The notes: generated by a model from the letters alone, not told the origin. 14,197 nucleotides of DNA from CAWEPK01 sp049521495 (GCA_049521495.1 JBEKOT010000056.1:1-14197), one strand, 5' to 3'; numbered from the stretch's first letter, positions 6,986-14,197 are shown. Program-made: numbers and translations.

Positions 6986-8251
6986 ATGGGCTTACCGGAA
7001 CTATCACTCATCGCTCTTGCAATTGCAGTTATCGTCGGTATCGTCAGAAGCGTCAATGTCGGGCCTCTGAGCCTGGCGATCGCACTGGTGATCGGCTACT
7101 ACATCGGGGGGGTCAAGATCAAGGACCTGATGGCCGGCTACCCGGTGAATGTCTTTCTTATGCTGGCAGGCATTACTTACATGTTTGCCGTCGCGAACGT
7201 CAACGGCACCCTCGTTAAGCTAACGAATTACGCGGTAAAAGCGGTTCGCGGCAAAGTGGCGCTTATCCCTATTATCTTATTCCTCGTCGCTTTCGGGCTC
7301 TCCTCTCTCGGACCGGGAGCGATCACTATCTGTGCCTTGATGGCGGCGCCGTCGATGTTGCTGGCCTCGCAAGTGGGGATACCCGCTTTCTTGATGGCCG
7401 TTATGGTTGCCAACGGCACTCAGGCCGGAAACATGTCGCCTATAGCCGTCGCAGGGGTCATAGTCAAGGGACTGGCCGACAAAATGAATCTGCCGGACTG
7501 GAGTTTTATTCTCTGGATGAACAGCCTTGTCTTTTTCTTCGCAATCGGGCTCGGCGCTTATCTGCTCTTCGGCGGTTTGAAGCTATGGAAGGGAAGCGGC
7601 ACACGGGACCTGGCGGCTGCTACTGCCAAAATTGACCCGGAACCTTTCAACCGCGCTCAGTACCTGACGCTGGCGGGGATTGTCGGTCTCGTTATCGCGG
7701 TAATTTTCTTCAAGGTAGACATAGGCTTCGGTGGGTTCCTCGTCGGCACCGTTTTGATTCTCCTGAAAGCGGCCGATGAGGAGAAGGTATTCAAAGCCAT
7801 GCCTTGGAGCGCCATCATGATGGTAACCGGCGTCACGGTACTGATCAATCTCATGAGCAAGATCGGCGGCATGGCCTTGTTCGCGAACATTATGGCCAAA
7901 CAATCGACACCCTACACCGTTACCCTGGTCGCCGGTTTCTGGTCGGGCCTGATCTCTGCTTACGCCAGTACCATCGGCGTGATTTTGCCTGCTTTTGTGC
8001 CCATGGCTCCGGACCTTCTGCACAAGGTCGGCGGCACCGACCTTCTGGCGCTCATTTCCAGCATTGTCCTTTGCGGGCATGTTACGGACGTGAGCCCTCT
8101 TTCAACGCTTGGGGCCATCTTCATCGCCAATGCGATGGAGAATCAAGACAAGAAAAAGCTCTTCAGAAACATGCTCATCTGGGGGTTGGCGATGACACCG
8201 GTTGGGGCCGTCGTCTGCTGGTTCTTGTTTACCGTACTGCGGCTCCCTTAA
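6986..8251 (+). CDS. MatC-family dicarboxylate (probable malonate) carrier, second paralogue
   Basis: A 421-residue polytopic membrane protein with about 11-12 hydrophobic segments, collinear over its whole length with the carrier at 4685 and ending in the same residues (FTVLRLP). The paired loop motifs are LGPGAITICAL...GNMSPIAVAG (S151-P152) and SAYASTIGVILPAF...DVSPLSTLG (S370-P371). Differences concentrate in the cytoplasmic linker around residues 205-225 and in loop residues next to the SP motifs (APPG versus AVAG), which may mean different substrate preference. It is the first gene of the mdc block, 69 bases before mdcA, so malonate uptake is the most likely role. In other bacteria mdc operons carry unrelated importers (MdcLM or MdcF), so MatC here would be a replacement of function. 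Confidence 0.87.
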   Translation: MGLPELSLIALAIAVIVGIVRSVNVGPLSLAIALVIGYYIGGVKIKDLMAGYPVNVFLMLAGITYMFAVANVNGTLVKLTNYAVKAVRGKVALIPIILFLVAFGLSSLGPGAITICALMAAPSMLLASQVGIPAFLMAVMVANGTQAGNMSPIAVAGVIVKGLADKMNLPDWSFILWMNSLVFFFAIGLGAYLLFGGLKLWKGSGTRDLAAATAKIDPEPFNRAQYLTLAGIVGLVIAVIFFKVDIGFGGFLVGTVLILLKAADEEKVFKAMPWSAIMMVTGVTVLINLMSKIGGMALFANIMAKQSTPYTVTLVAGFWSGLISAYASTIGVILPAFVPMAPDLLHKVGGTDLLALISSIVLCGHVTDVSPLSTLGAIFIANAMENQDKKKLFRNMLIWGLAMTPVGAVVCWFLFTVLRLP

Positions 8252-8309
8252 CGGCAGAGGGTAGAAAGCTGCCTTGCCCGACCGACCCGCTGCCCATAGG
8301 GTTGAGACG

Positions 8310-8314
8310 AGGAG
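8310..8314 (+). promoter_or_regulatory. Ribosome binding site that fixes the mdcA start
   Basis: AGGAG lies six bases before ATG 8321. The GTG immediately before it (8318) would be only three bases from the site, too close. Confidence 0.6.
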
Positions 8315-8320
8315 AATGTG

Positions 8321-9985
8321 ATGAGTGAGACAAAAAAATGGGACACTCGCAAGACGGATTACCTGGAACGGATGAGGGCGGCTGCGCCCTATATCGGTAA
8401 CGGAAAGGTGGTGGCCGCTGCGGACACGACGAAAGTGCTCGAAGCGGTCATCCGCCCCTTCGATCGCGTCAATATTGAAGGCAATAATCAGAAACAGGCG
8501 GATTTCCTGGCGGAGTGCCTGAAAAAATGCGACACCCAACGGGTGCACGACCTGCACATGGTCCAATCGGCCGTTCCCTTGGCCGTGCACCTCGATTTGT
8601 TCGAAGTCGGCGTCGCGAGGAAACTCGATTTCGCCTTCGGCGGTCCCCAGGCCGGCCGGGTGGCCCAGTTCATTAATGAAGGCAAGATAGAACTCGGCGC
8701 CATCCATACCTACCTTGAGCTCTTCGCCCGCTACTTTATCGACCTCACGCCGCGGGTATCACTGGTCTGCGCGTACGAAGGGGACAGGAACGGGAATCTA
8801 TACACGGGCTTCAACACGGAAGATACGCCGGTAATAACTGAGGCCACGAAGTTCAGGCAGGGGATAGTCATCGCCCAGGTGAATAAGCTGGTGGACAAAG
8901 TGTCCCGCGTGGACATTCCGGGCGAGTGGGTGGATATGGTGATCGAGTCGCCCAAACCTTTCTTTCTCGAACCCCTCTTCACCCGCGACCCTGCCAATAT
9001 CACCGACACCCAGGTGCTTATGGCCATGATGGCGATCAAGGGCATCTATGCGGAATACGGGGTGAAGAGCCTCAACCACGGCATCGGATTCAACACGGCC
9101 GCCATCGAACTCATCCTGCCGACGTACGCGGAGGAATTGGGCCTCAAAGGCAAGATCTGTACGGAATGGGCCCTCAACCCCCATCCCACCCTTATTCCGG
9201 CGATCGAAACCGGTTGGGTACAGACCATCCATTGCTTCGGGGGCGAACTTGGTATGCAGCGGTATTGCGAGGCCCGGGGCGACATATTCTTCCTCGGTCC
9301 GGACGGTACCTCTCGTTCTAACCGTGCTTTTAGCCAGACGGCGGGTCATTATGCGGTCGATATGTTTATCGGCGGGACTCTGCAGATCGACAAATACGGC
9401 AACAGCAGCACGGCGACGGCCAGCAGGGTGACCGGATTCGGTGGGGCGCCGAACATGGGCTGCGACGCTAAGGGAAGACGTCATCCCACGGAAGCTTGGC
9501 TGAAGTGCGGAGCGGAGTTCACCTCGCAAAGCGACTACCTCGGCCCCATGCCCCGAGGCAAAAGGCTGGTGGTGCAAATGGTGGAGACCTTCGGAGAGAA
9601 AATGACGCCCGCCTTCGTCGACCAGCTGGATGCCTGGAAGCTGGCGAAGAACTCCAATCTTCCCCTTCCTCCGGTTATGATCTACGCGGATGACCTGACC
9701 CACATTATAACTGAGGAAGGTATCGCTTTCCTCCACAAGTGCAGTGGGCTCCAGGAGCGGATGGCCGCCATCCGGGGCGTGGCCGGTTTTACCGAGGTGG
9801 GCCTCGCGGCGAAAACGGAAGAAACGGAAGCCCTCCGCGAAAAGGGCATAATCAAGACAGTGGAAGATCTGGGCATCGATGTGAGCCGCGCCAATCGGTC
9901 GCTTCTCGCGGCCAGGAATATGTACGAACTGGTCGAGTGGTCGGGCGGGCTTTACGATCCACCCGCCCGGTTCAGAAACTGGTAG
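8321..9985 (+). CDS. mdcA: Malonate decarboxylase alpha subunit (acetyl-ACP:malonate ACP transferase)
   Basis: A 554-residue cytoplasmic protein matching MdcA in length and in family stretches such as GKVVAAADTTKVLEAVI (28-44) and EGNNQKQADFLAECL (53-67). It ends in the conserved region NRSLLAARNMYELVEWSGGLY followed by PPARFRNW. MdcA belongs to the CoA-transferase superfamily: it exchanges acetyl on the carrier protein for malonate, releasing acetate and leaving malonyl-S-ACP for the decarboxylase subunits. It opens the enzyme part of the operon, followed by mdcC after 43 bases. No truncation or frameshift is visible. Recognition is by family sequence; confidence is high because the next five genes complete the pathway. 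Confidence 0.93.
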   Translation: MSETKKWDTRKTDYLERMRAAAPYIGNGKVVAAADTTKVLEAVIRPFDRVNIEGNNQKQADFLAECLKKCDTQRVHDLHMVQSAVPLAVHLDLFEVGVARKLDFAFGGPQAGRVAQFINEGKIELGAIHTYLELFARYFIDLTPRVSLVCAYEGDRNGNLYTGFNTEDTPVITEATKFRQGIVIAQVNKLVDKVSRVDIPGEWVDMVIESPKPFFLEPLFTRDPANITDTQVLMAMMAIKGIYAEYGVKSLNHGIGFNTAAIELILPTYAEELGLKGKICTEWALNPHPTLIPAIETGWVQTIHCFGGELGMQRYCEARGDIFFLGPDGTSRSNRAFSQTAGHYAVDMFIGGTLQIDKYGNSSTATASRVTGFGGAPNMGCDAKGRRHPTEAWLKCGAEFTSQSDYLGPMPRGKRLVVQMVETFGEKMTPAFVDQLDAWKLAKNSNLPLPPVMIYADDLTHIITEEGIAFLHKCSGLQERMAAIRGVAGFTEVGLAAKTEETEALREKGIIKTVEDLGIDVSRANRSLLAARNMYELVEWSGGLYDPPARFRNW

Positions 9986-10028
9986 GACGGCGAAAGCGGC
10001 TAGAGCGAGAGGGAGGAGGCAGAAAGCT

Positions 10029-10346
10029 ATGCGCAAAAAACTCAACCGACTCGACTTTGAGTTCAAAGCGGATAAGGCTAAAGACTTTCCGGCGGATTTT
10101 GTCCACTACGGAGTCGTGGGTTCCGGCGATATGGAAATCATCATCGAAAAAAAACCCCTTGACGGAGCGATCAGGGTCACGGTTCTTACCCCGGTTTCCG
10201 GCTTCGATGAGGTGTGGAGGCGTGTGTTGTACCGTTTTGTGAAGGAAACACACATCGGCAACGCGAGCATCGAGATCAATGACTGCAATGCCACACCGGT
10301 AGTCGGTTCTCTGCGGCTGCGCCAGGCGCTCGCAGAAATCTCTTAG
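10029..10346 (+). CDS. mdcC: Malonate decarboxylase acyl carrier protein (delta subunit)
   Basis: A 105-residue protein, the usual MdcC size. The GVVGSGDMEI motif (28-37) places Ser32 as the residue that receives the 2'-(5''-phosphoribosyl)-3'-dephospho-CoA group, whose thiol carries acetyl or malonyl. This prosthetic group is shared with citrate lyase and differs from normal phosphopantetheine. GGAGGAGG sits upstream of the ATG. Eleven bases separate it from mdcD, with the mdcD ribosome site starting directly after this gene's stop. Placement between mdcA and mdcD is typical. Confidence 0.93.
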   Translation: MRKKLNRLDFEFKADKAKDFPADFVHYGVVGSGDMEIIIEKKPLDGAIRVTVLTPVSGFDEVWRRVLYRFVKETHIGNASIEINDCNATPVVGSLRLRQALAEIS

Positions 10347-10357
10347 GGAGGTCGCGC

Positions 10358-11320
10358 ATGTCCGGTAAATGGAATATGCTCCAAAGTCAAAGCTTCCTAG
10401 AGTGCAACGGCCGCCAGCGCGCCTTCGGACTCCTTGACGAAGGCACCTTAACGGAGCTTGCAGGACCGAGGGACAGGTTGTCGAGCCCGCACCTGCCCGT
10501 CCTTGGCGAGGCCATTCAGTTTGACGACGGTATCGTCACGGGTGTCGGCCTCATCGGCAAAAAGCCAGTGTTTATAGCCTCTCAGGAAGGGCGTTTCGTT
10601 GGCGGGGCTGTGGGAGAGGTGAGCGGAGCGAAAATCGTCAACGTGGTGCGCCTCGCGCGGGAGGCTTTCGATCGCATGGTCTCCGCCAGGGCCGACCTGC
10701 CTGAGGAGAAAAGGCCTGCCGTCGTCATCTCTTTCGACACGGGCGGCGTGCGCCTCCATGAAGCGAACGCCGGACTATTGGCCCATTCCGAACTGATGGA
10801 CCAATTCCAGGACTGCAAGGGGAAGGTACCCATCGTCTCCCTTATAGGAGGCAGGGTAGGCTGTTTCGGAGGCATGGGTTTTGTGGCGGCGGCGGCCGAT
10901 GTGGTAATAATGAGCCAGAACGGGCGCCTCGGCCTCACGGGTCCAGAGGTTATCGAGGAGGAAATGGGAAAGGACGAGTTCGATGCCTCCGACCGCGCTC
11001 TGGTGTACAGGACAACGGGCGGGAAGCACAGGTATATCATGGGCGACTGCAACCTGCTTGTGGCAGATTCGATTAAGGCCTTTCGCACGGCCCTCATCGA
11101 GGTCCTTGCCTTGCCCTACGGCCGGATGGACGGGTTCCGACGAATCGGGAGCCTCGAGAAAGTCCGCTATCAGCTCAAACTGGTCGATCTCTGCGTTAAG
11201 CTTGCCCCGAAGGATTCCAGGGACGTCTGGAAGTATGCAGGGAACGAAAACCCTACCGCGGTGACCGACATGAGCCTAGAGACTTTTTTGAGCACGGTCA
11301 GAAGACTCCAAGTTGAATAA
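10358..11320 (+). CDS. mdcD: Malonate decarboxylase beta subunit
   Basis: A 320-residue crotonase-fold carboxyltransferase-like subunit. Family markers are SFLECNGRQRAFGLLDEGT (12-30), GGAVGEVSGAKI (82-93), the nucleotide-pocket stretch DTGGVRLHEANAGL (127-140), GCFGGMGFVAAAADVV (168-183) and LGLTGPEVIEEE (191-202). With MdcE it forms the biotin-independent decarboxylase that converts malonyl-S-ACP to acetyl-S-ACP and CO2, resembling acetyl-CoA carboxylase beta in fold. GGGAGG right after the mdcC stop sets the start. It is somewhat longer at the C-terminus than many MdcD proteins, with no sign of damage. Confidence 0.93.
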   Translation: MSGKWNMLQSQSFLECNGRQRAFGLLDEGTLTELAGPRDRLSSPHLPVLGEAIQFDDGIVTGVGLIGKKPVFIASQEGRFVGGAVGEVSGAKIVNVVRLAREAFDRMVSARADLPEEKRPAVVISFDTGGVRLHEANAGLLAHSELMDQFQDCKGKVPIVSLIGGRVGCFGGMGFVAAAADVVIMSQNGRLGLTGPEVIEEEMGKDEFDASDRALVYRTTGGKHRYIMGDCNLLVADSIKAFRTALIEVLALPYGRMDGFRRIGSLEKVRYQLKLVDLCVKLAPKDSRDVWKYAGNENPTAVTDMSLETFLSTVRRLQVE

Positions 11321-11327
11321 GGAGAGG
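11321..11327 (+). promoter_or_regulatory. Ribosome binding site that fixes the mdcE start
   Basis: GGAGAGG lies directly after the mdcD stop and six bases before ATG 11334. The in-frame TTG at 11313 lies inside mdcD and lacks a site. Confidence 0.65.
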
Positions 11328-11333
11328 AAGGGT

Positions 11334-12212
11334 ATGGATAAATTGATTGGAAAAGGCCGTGCAGCCATCGGCATGGTGGTTGATCCAGAGAGCTTCCGGG
11401 AAGGTGTGATAGGAGACCTGATCATTACGGACAAGGACTTCGGACCGGGCGCCGTGATCGGCACGGCGGCGCTCGGTAACGAGACCTGCACCATCATAGC
11501 CATAGACGCAATGAAGACGAACCGCAAATTCCGAGTGGTCTACGCAGGCATCATAGGCCTTGAAGAGGCGTACAAAATGGCTCTCGCCGTCTACCATAGC
11601 ATCGAGGCCGACAAAGACAACGGTCCGGGGGAAAAACGTCCCCTCGTGCTGATCGTCGATACACCGGGGAATGCGCCTGGCAAGCTCGAGGAGATCTTTG
11701 GCATGAACAAGGCTACGGGGGCATATCAACTGGCTCTCGCAGAGGCCCGCAAGGCCGGCCACCCCATAATCGCCCTGGTCATAGGGCGCGCCATATCAGG
11801 TGCCTTCCTCTGTCACGGCTTGCAGGCCGACCGTATTCTGGCCTTGGGCCCGAAGTTCGGCACCCTGGTACATGTCATGCCCCTGACCAGCATCGCGCGC
11901 ATCACGAGGCTGGACCTTGAGTGGCTGCAGGAACTGGCCAAAGAAAACCCGGTCTTTGCAGCGGGCCCTGACTTTTTCTATCGCTTGGGCGGTATCGAGG
12001 AGTTGATCGACCGCATCGAGGACATGCGGGGCCGCGTGATCGCCCATATCGCCGAGGTACGATCGATCAAAGCAAGGGGGGGATACGAAGAACTGGGGCC
12101 GTCGGGCCGCGGGGCCCTCGGGGCAAAACGGGGAGGCCGACGTATGAGGAGTGAGGTCATGGAGACCATGAATAAAGAATTTGCCGCAGTGGCCGACAGA
12201 TACCTGATTTGA
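11334..12212 (+). CDS. mdcE: Malonate decarboxylase gamma subunit
   Basis: A 292-residue crotonase-fold subunit, partner of MdcD. The N-terminus (FREGVIGDLIITDKDFGPGA, 21-40) is typical of MdcE. VDTPGNAPGKLEE (108-120) and GRAISGAFLCHGLQAD (151-166) form the carboxyltransferase core, with the glycine-rich oxyanion-hole loop. It should bind malonyl-S-ACP opposite MdcD, resembling acetyl-CoA carboxylase alpha. The stop TGA overlaps the TTG start of mdcG (bases 12209-12212), giving translational coupling. Length is in the family range. Confidence 0.93.
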   Translation: MDKLIGKGRAAIGMVVDPESFREGVIGDLIITDKDFGPGAVIGTAALGNETCTIIAIDAMKTNRKFRVVYAGIIGLEEAYKMALAVYHSIEADKDNGPGEKRPLVLIVDTPGNAPGKLEEIFGMNKATGAYQLALAEARKAGHPIIALVIGRAISGAFLCHGLQADRILALGPKFGTLVHVMPLTSIARITRLDLEWLQELAKENPVFAAGPDFFYRLGGIEELIDRIEDMRGRVIAHIAEVRSIKARGGYEELGPSGRGALGAKRGGRRMRSEVMETMNKEFAAVADRYLI

Positions 12213-12907
12213 GCTGGAAGCGGCATACCCTTGTAGATGTGTCCGACGCGGGCCGGCGGGCCATACTCGATGAGCTGGCTGGTAACTGTCCCGGCTGGCG
12301 TTCCTACCGGGAAAAGGTGGCGCGGGTTCTTTTGCCGGAGCTTGCGGGAGCCCGCATACCGGGCATAGTCAGGCGGGAGGACGGGCCTCCTCGCGAGGCG
12401 TGCGTTCCTGTGGGCTTCTCAGACCCCCGTTCCACAAAGGGGAGGCGGTTGCGCATTGCCGCCTTTGCACGGCTGAAGGACGTGGCGGCAGTGACGAGTC
12501 CCTATGATGTTTTGTCGTTCCCGGTACCCAGGCGCACCGCAAGCACTGCGGCTCTTGAAGTCGCGAAGGCAAAGGCCGCATCTCTCGGCCTTGTGATGGG
12601 CGTGTGGGGTTCGGCGGCCATGGAGCTCTATACGGGTCTCCCCTACATCGGTCAGGCCTCGGATCTGGACCTGATCGTGGCTGCCGCGCCGAGGGAAAAG
12701 CTGTCGGACTTTGCCTGGCAGATCGAATCCATCGGGGAGCGGTTCGGGTTGCGCATCGATGTTGAGGTGGACCTTACGAACGGCTACGGAGTGCAATTGA
12801 AGGAACTTCTGGGTTCGGGGCGCACGGTTCTCGGCAAAGGCATTTCCGCGGTGGCCCTTTTCCCTCGACAACAGATTGTGAACGAGCTGCCGCAGGGTGA
12901 TTCGTGA
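12209..12907 (+). CDS. mdcG: Malonate decarboxylase holo-ACP synthase (phosphoribosyl-dephospho-CoA transferase)
   Basis: A 232-residue nucleotidyltransferase-like enzyme that attaches the phosphoribosyl-dephospho-CoA group to Ser32 of MdcC with release of diphosphate. The catalytic core is GVWGSAAMELYTGLPYI (131-147) followed by SDLDLIV (151-157), the GS...DxD metal-binding pattern. CVPVGFSDP (65-73) is also family-like. The start is a rare TTG overlapping the mdcE stop (TTGA). I chose it because the WKRHTLVDV that follows matches the H-x-L opening of MdcG proteins; an in-frame GTG at 12239 is the alternative. No clear Shine-Dalgarno is visible, so re-initiation by terminating ribosomes is likely. 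It is a little longer than the about 200 residues I recall for the enterobacterial form. Confidence 0.88.
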   Translation: MSWKRHTLVDVSDAGRRAILDELAGNCPGWRSYREKVARVLLPELAGARIPGIVRREDGPPREACVPVGFSDPRSTKGRRLRIAAFARLKDVAAVTSPYDVLSFPVPRRTASTAALEVAKAKAASLGLVMGVWGSAAMELYTGLPYIGQASDLDLIVAAAPREKLSDFAWQIESIGERFGLRIDVEVDLTNGYGVQLKELLGSGRTVLGKGISAVALFPRQQIVNELPQGDS

Positions 12908-13791
12908 CGATGGAGGAGGCGAGAAGGACTTCATGTTTTGCAGTCCGGCTCAATCCATCGGGAGTGCCGGGGCAGGTGGCCGCGGCGGCTGTAGCAGCGC
13001 TGTATAACGAATTGTGCGCCTATCCGAAACCCGGCCTTGTGAGCCTGGTCGACAACGGCAGCCATGACGACATGGATGCCCGGACTTTCATGCTAAGCAT
13101 CATTTCTTTGCGCGGCTATTTCGAGGAAGTCACGCGAGGGGCGATGGGCGGGTCCGGGTTCCACGACTTGCGTATATTGGGACTCCAGGCGGAGTCACGC
13201 ATGTTGAAGGCAACGGGAAACATAAATACTCACCGCGGCGCCATTTTCAGCCTAGGTCTCCTCGCAGCCTCCGTCGCTCACTTATCAACGACAAGATCCC
13301 TTGAAAAGGGAATGCTTGGCCAGGTCGTGCCCCGGCTCTGGAGCAAGGAGTTGCTGCTGATTCGCCCTTCCTGCGCCCGGTTGAGCCACGGCCGCATTGT
13401 CGCCGAGCGGTACGCTATGCCGGGCGCCCGCGAAGAGGCTGCGGCCGGTTTCCCTCACGTGTTTGCCGTGGGGCTTCCCGCGCTGCAGGACTGCCTTCTT
13501 AGAGGCATCTGCTTCCACGACGCCACGATACAGGCCTTTTTCAGCCTTATGGCCGTTCTTCCTGATAGCAACCTGCTTTTCCGCGGCGGAAAGGAAGGTC
13601 TCCTGTATGCGCAGCGTGCAGCCAGGTCATTTCTTGACGGTGGAGGGGTGTACCGGAAGGACTGGCAAGAGCGCGCTTTGCAGATACACCGTCAATTGGT
13701 GGCCCGCCGCCTTAGCCCGGGAGGCACTGCCGATCTCCTTGCCGCAAGCCTTTTCGTCCATACCGTAACGTTCGGAGGTGTGGAGGGTTAA
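12904..13791 (+). CDS. mdcB: Triphosphoribosyl-dephospho-CoA synthase
   Basis: A 295-residue member of the CitG/MdcB family, which joins dephospho-CoA to ATP to make the prosthetic-group precursor and releases adenine. Diagnostic motifs are AYPKPGLVS (39-47), GSHDDMD (52-58), ATGNINTHRGAIFSLG (103-118) and near the end SPGGTADLLAASLFVH. The GTG start overlaps the mdcG stop (GTGA); ATG 12910, two codons later, is equally possible. It is the last gene of the mdc block: 24 bases after the stop comes the A-tract of a bidirectional terminator. No mdcH follows. Confidence 0.9.
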   Translation: MTMEEARRTSCFAVRLNPSGVPGQVAAAAVAALYNELCAYPKPGLVSLVDNGSHDDMDARTFMLSIISLRGYFEEVTRGAMGGSGFHDLRILGLQAESRMLKATGNINTHRGAIFSLGLLAASVAHLSTTRSLEKGMLGQVVPRLWSKELLLIRPSCARLSHGRIVAERYAMPGAREEAAAGFPHVFAVGLPALQDCLLRGICFHDATIQAFFSLMAVLPDSNLLFRGGKEGLLYAQRAARSFLDGGGVYRKDWQERALQIHRQLVARRLSPGGTADLLAASLFVHTVTFGGVEG

Positions 13792-13814
13792 TTGCAATAG
13801 TGGCCCCAGGTTTC

Positions 13815-13861
13815 AAAAAAAGGGGGACGACGGTGCCCGCCGTCCCCCTTCCCGGTTTTTT
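13815..13861. terminator. Bidirectional Rho-independent terminator between convergent genes
   Basis: GGGGGACG (13822-13829) pairs with CGTCCCCC (13841-13848), and CGG/CCG pair inside it beyond one A-C mismatch. Seven As (13815-13821) directly before the stem become the U-tract for minus-strand transcripts. Six Ts (13856-13861) seven bases after the stem serve the + strand mdc transcript less ideally. It ends both the mdc block and the minus-strand membrane pair. Confidence 0.85.
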
Positions 13862-13865
13862 GTGC

Positions 13866-14030
13866 TCAGTGGCCGGCCGGGAAGAACGTGTAGCTTATCC
13901 AGACAAGAACTGCCAGCAAGACTACCCCGAGGATGAGACTCCAGGTGATCAGTTTCTTTTCCACAGGGAGCAGGGGCTCCTTCTCCATCTTCCTGATCTC
14001 TTCGCCTATACGTTGTTCTTCAACTGCCAT
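13866..14030 (-). CDS. 54-residue single-helix membrane protein
   Basis: The ATG at 14030-14028 has a near-perfect AAGGAGG (complement of 14037-14043) six bases upstream, so the 54-residue product is well supported and the longer open frame through this point is not. Residues 1-26 are charged (EEQRIGEEIRKMEKE, then a KK pair), residues 28-50 form one membrane helix (TWSLILGVVLLAVLVWISY core), and the chain ends FFPAGH. Positive charges before the helix predict a cytoplasmic N-terminus. It lies 14 bases after the stop of a larger membrane protein and shares with it a closing pattern (IS, aromatic, x, FF, then a terminal GH). It may be an accessory subunit of that transporter. No family recognised. 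Confidence 0.75.
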   Translation of the reverse strand: MAVEEQRIGEEIRKMEKEPLLPVEKKLITWSLILGVVLLAVLVWISYTFFPAGH

Positions 14031-14044
14031 ATCGCACCTCCTTC

Positions 14045-14197
14045 CTAATGTCCGATGATCGGCGGCGTGACGCCATGGAAGAAGATCCATGATATACCCA
14101 GGCCGATCCAGATGATGATTTTCAGGCAGATGAGGAGCATGATGGCAAACGTGAGGGCGTAGCCGATGATGAACTTGGGGAACCTCTCCCATATCTG
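14045..14197 (-). CDS. C-terminal end of a polytopic membrane protein (partial)
   Basis: Reading the minus strand from the window edge gives 50 residues ending at TAG (14047-14045). The segment opens QIWERFPKFIIGYALTF, continues through one or two very hydrophobic helices (residues 10-40), and ends TPPIIGH. The W-x-RFPKF-x-x-GY pattern recalls the YeiH/putative sulfate exporter family (PF03601), where a similar motif precedes late membrane helices, but fewer helices follow here than in that family. I hold the family call only loosely. Membrane location and coupling to the 54-residue gene are firm. Confidence 0.6.
   Translation of the reverse strand, partial: QIWERFPKFIIGYALTFAIMLLICLKIIIWIGLGISWIFFHGVTPPIIGH

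Noticed and set aside
8798..10066. Minus-strand open frame of 422 codons
   Set aside because: Antisense to mdcA, low-complexity His/Arg-rich translation, no ribosome site; a shadow frame.
13866..14192. 108-residue version of the small membrane protein
   Set aside because: The upstream 54 residues are His/Pro/Arg-rich and run out of frame through the tail of the transporter; the strong ribosome site at 14037-14043 sets the start at 14030.
1..14197. CRISPR array, tRNA, rRNA, insertion sequence or phage attachment site
   Set aside because: No regularly spaced repeats, no tRNA-like cloverleaf, no transposase or integrase reading frame and no terminal inverted repeats were seen on reading both strands.

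Overview
The window (about 58-60% GC by eye, dense genes with strong Shine-Dalgarno sites) looks like a bacterial chromosome. The gene repertoire (a GlcD-GlcF type FAD/Fe-S fusion, MatC-type dicarboxylate carriers, a biotin-independent malonate decarboxylase) fits a Desulfobacterota-like (syntroph or sulfate-reducer type) organism. That placement is inference, because no rRNA or marker gene is present.

Layout. Positions 2-130 are the tail of a tyrosine-rich protein. Positions 131-602 are a non-coding leader with several inverted repeats. Positions 603-5947 are a first + strand block: a class V serine/alanine-glyoxylate type aminotransferase, overlapping a 948-residue FAD/Fe-S 2-hydroxyacid dehydrogenase, then a MatC-family dicarboxylate carrier. 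Positions 6022-6807 hold a promoter and a GntR/FCD regulator. Positions 6986-13791 are a second + strand block: a second MatC paralogue followed by mdcA-mdcC-mdcD-mdcE-mdcG-mdcB, i.e. malonate decarboxylase and the two enzymes that make and attach its prosthetic group. A bidirectional terminator (13815-13861) separates this from a convergent minus-strand pair: a 54-residue one-helix membrane protein and the C-terminal end of a larger membrane protein.

How the genes work together. MatC proteins are expected to import malonate or a related dicarboxylate. MdcB makes the triphosphoribosyl-dephospho-CoA precursor and MdcG transfers the group to Ser32 of the acyl carrier protein MdcC. MdcA swaps acetyl for malonyl on the carrier, and MdcD/MdcE decarboxylate malonyl-S-ACP to acetyl-S-ACP, giving acetate and CO2 overall. 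The usual malonyl-CoA:ACP transacylase gene mdcH is not in the window. The first block could oxidise a 2-hydroxy acid and transaminate the resulting 2-oxo acid. Since it has its own dicarboxylate carrier, paralogous to the malonate-side one, a hydroxymalonate-to-glycine route is a testable idea, with glycolate/glyoxylate as the more conventional alternative. The GntR regulator between the two carriers is the natural candidate to control one or both blocks, and there are operator-like repeats before gntR, before the second carrier and before the aminotransferase.
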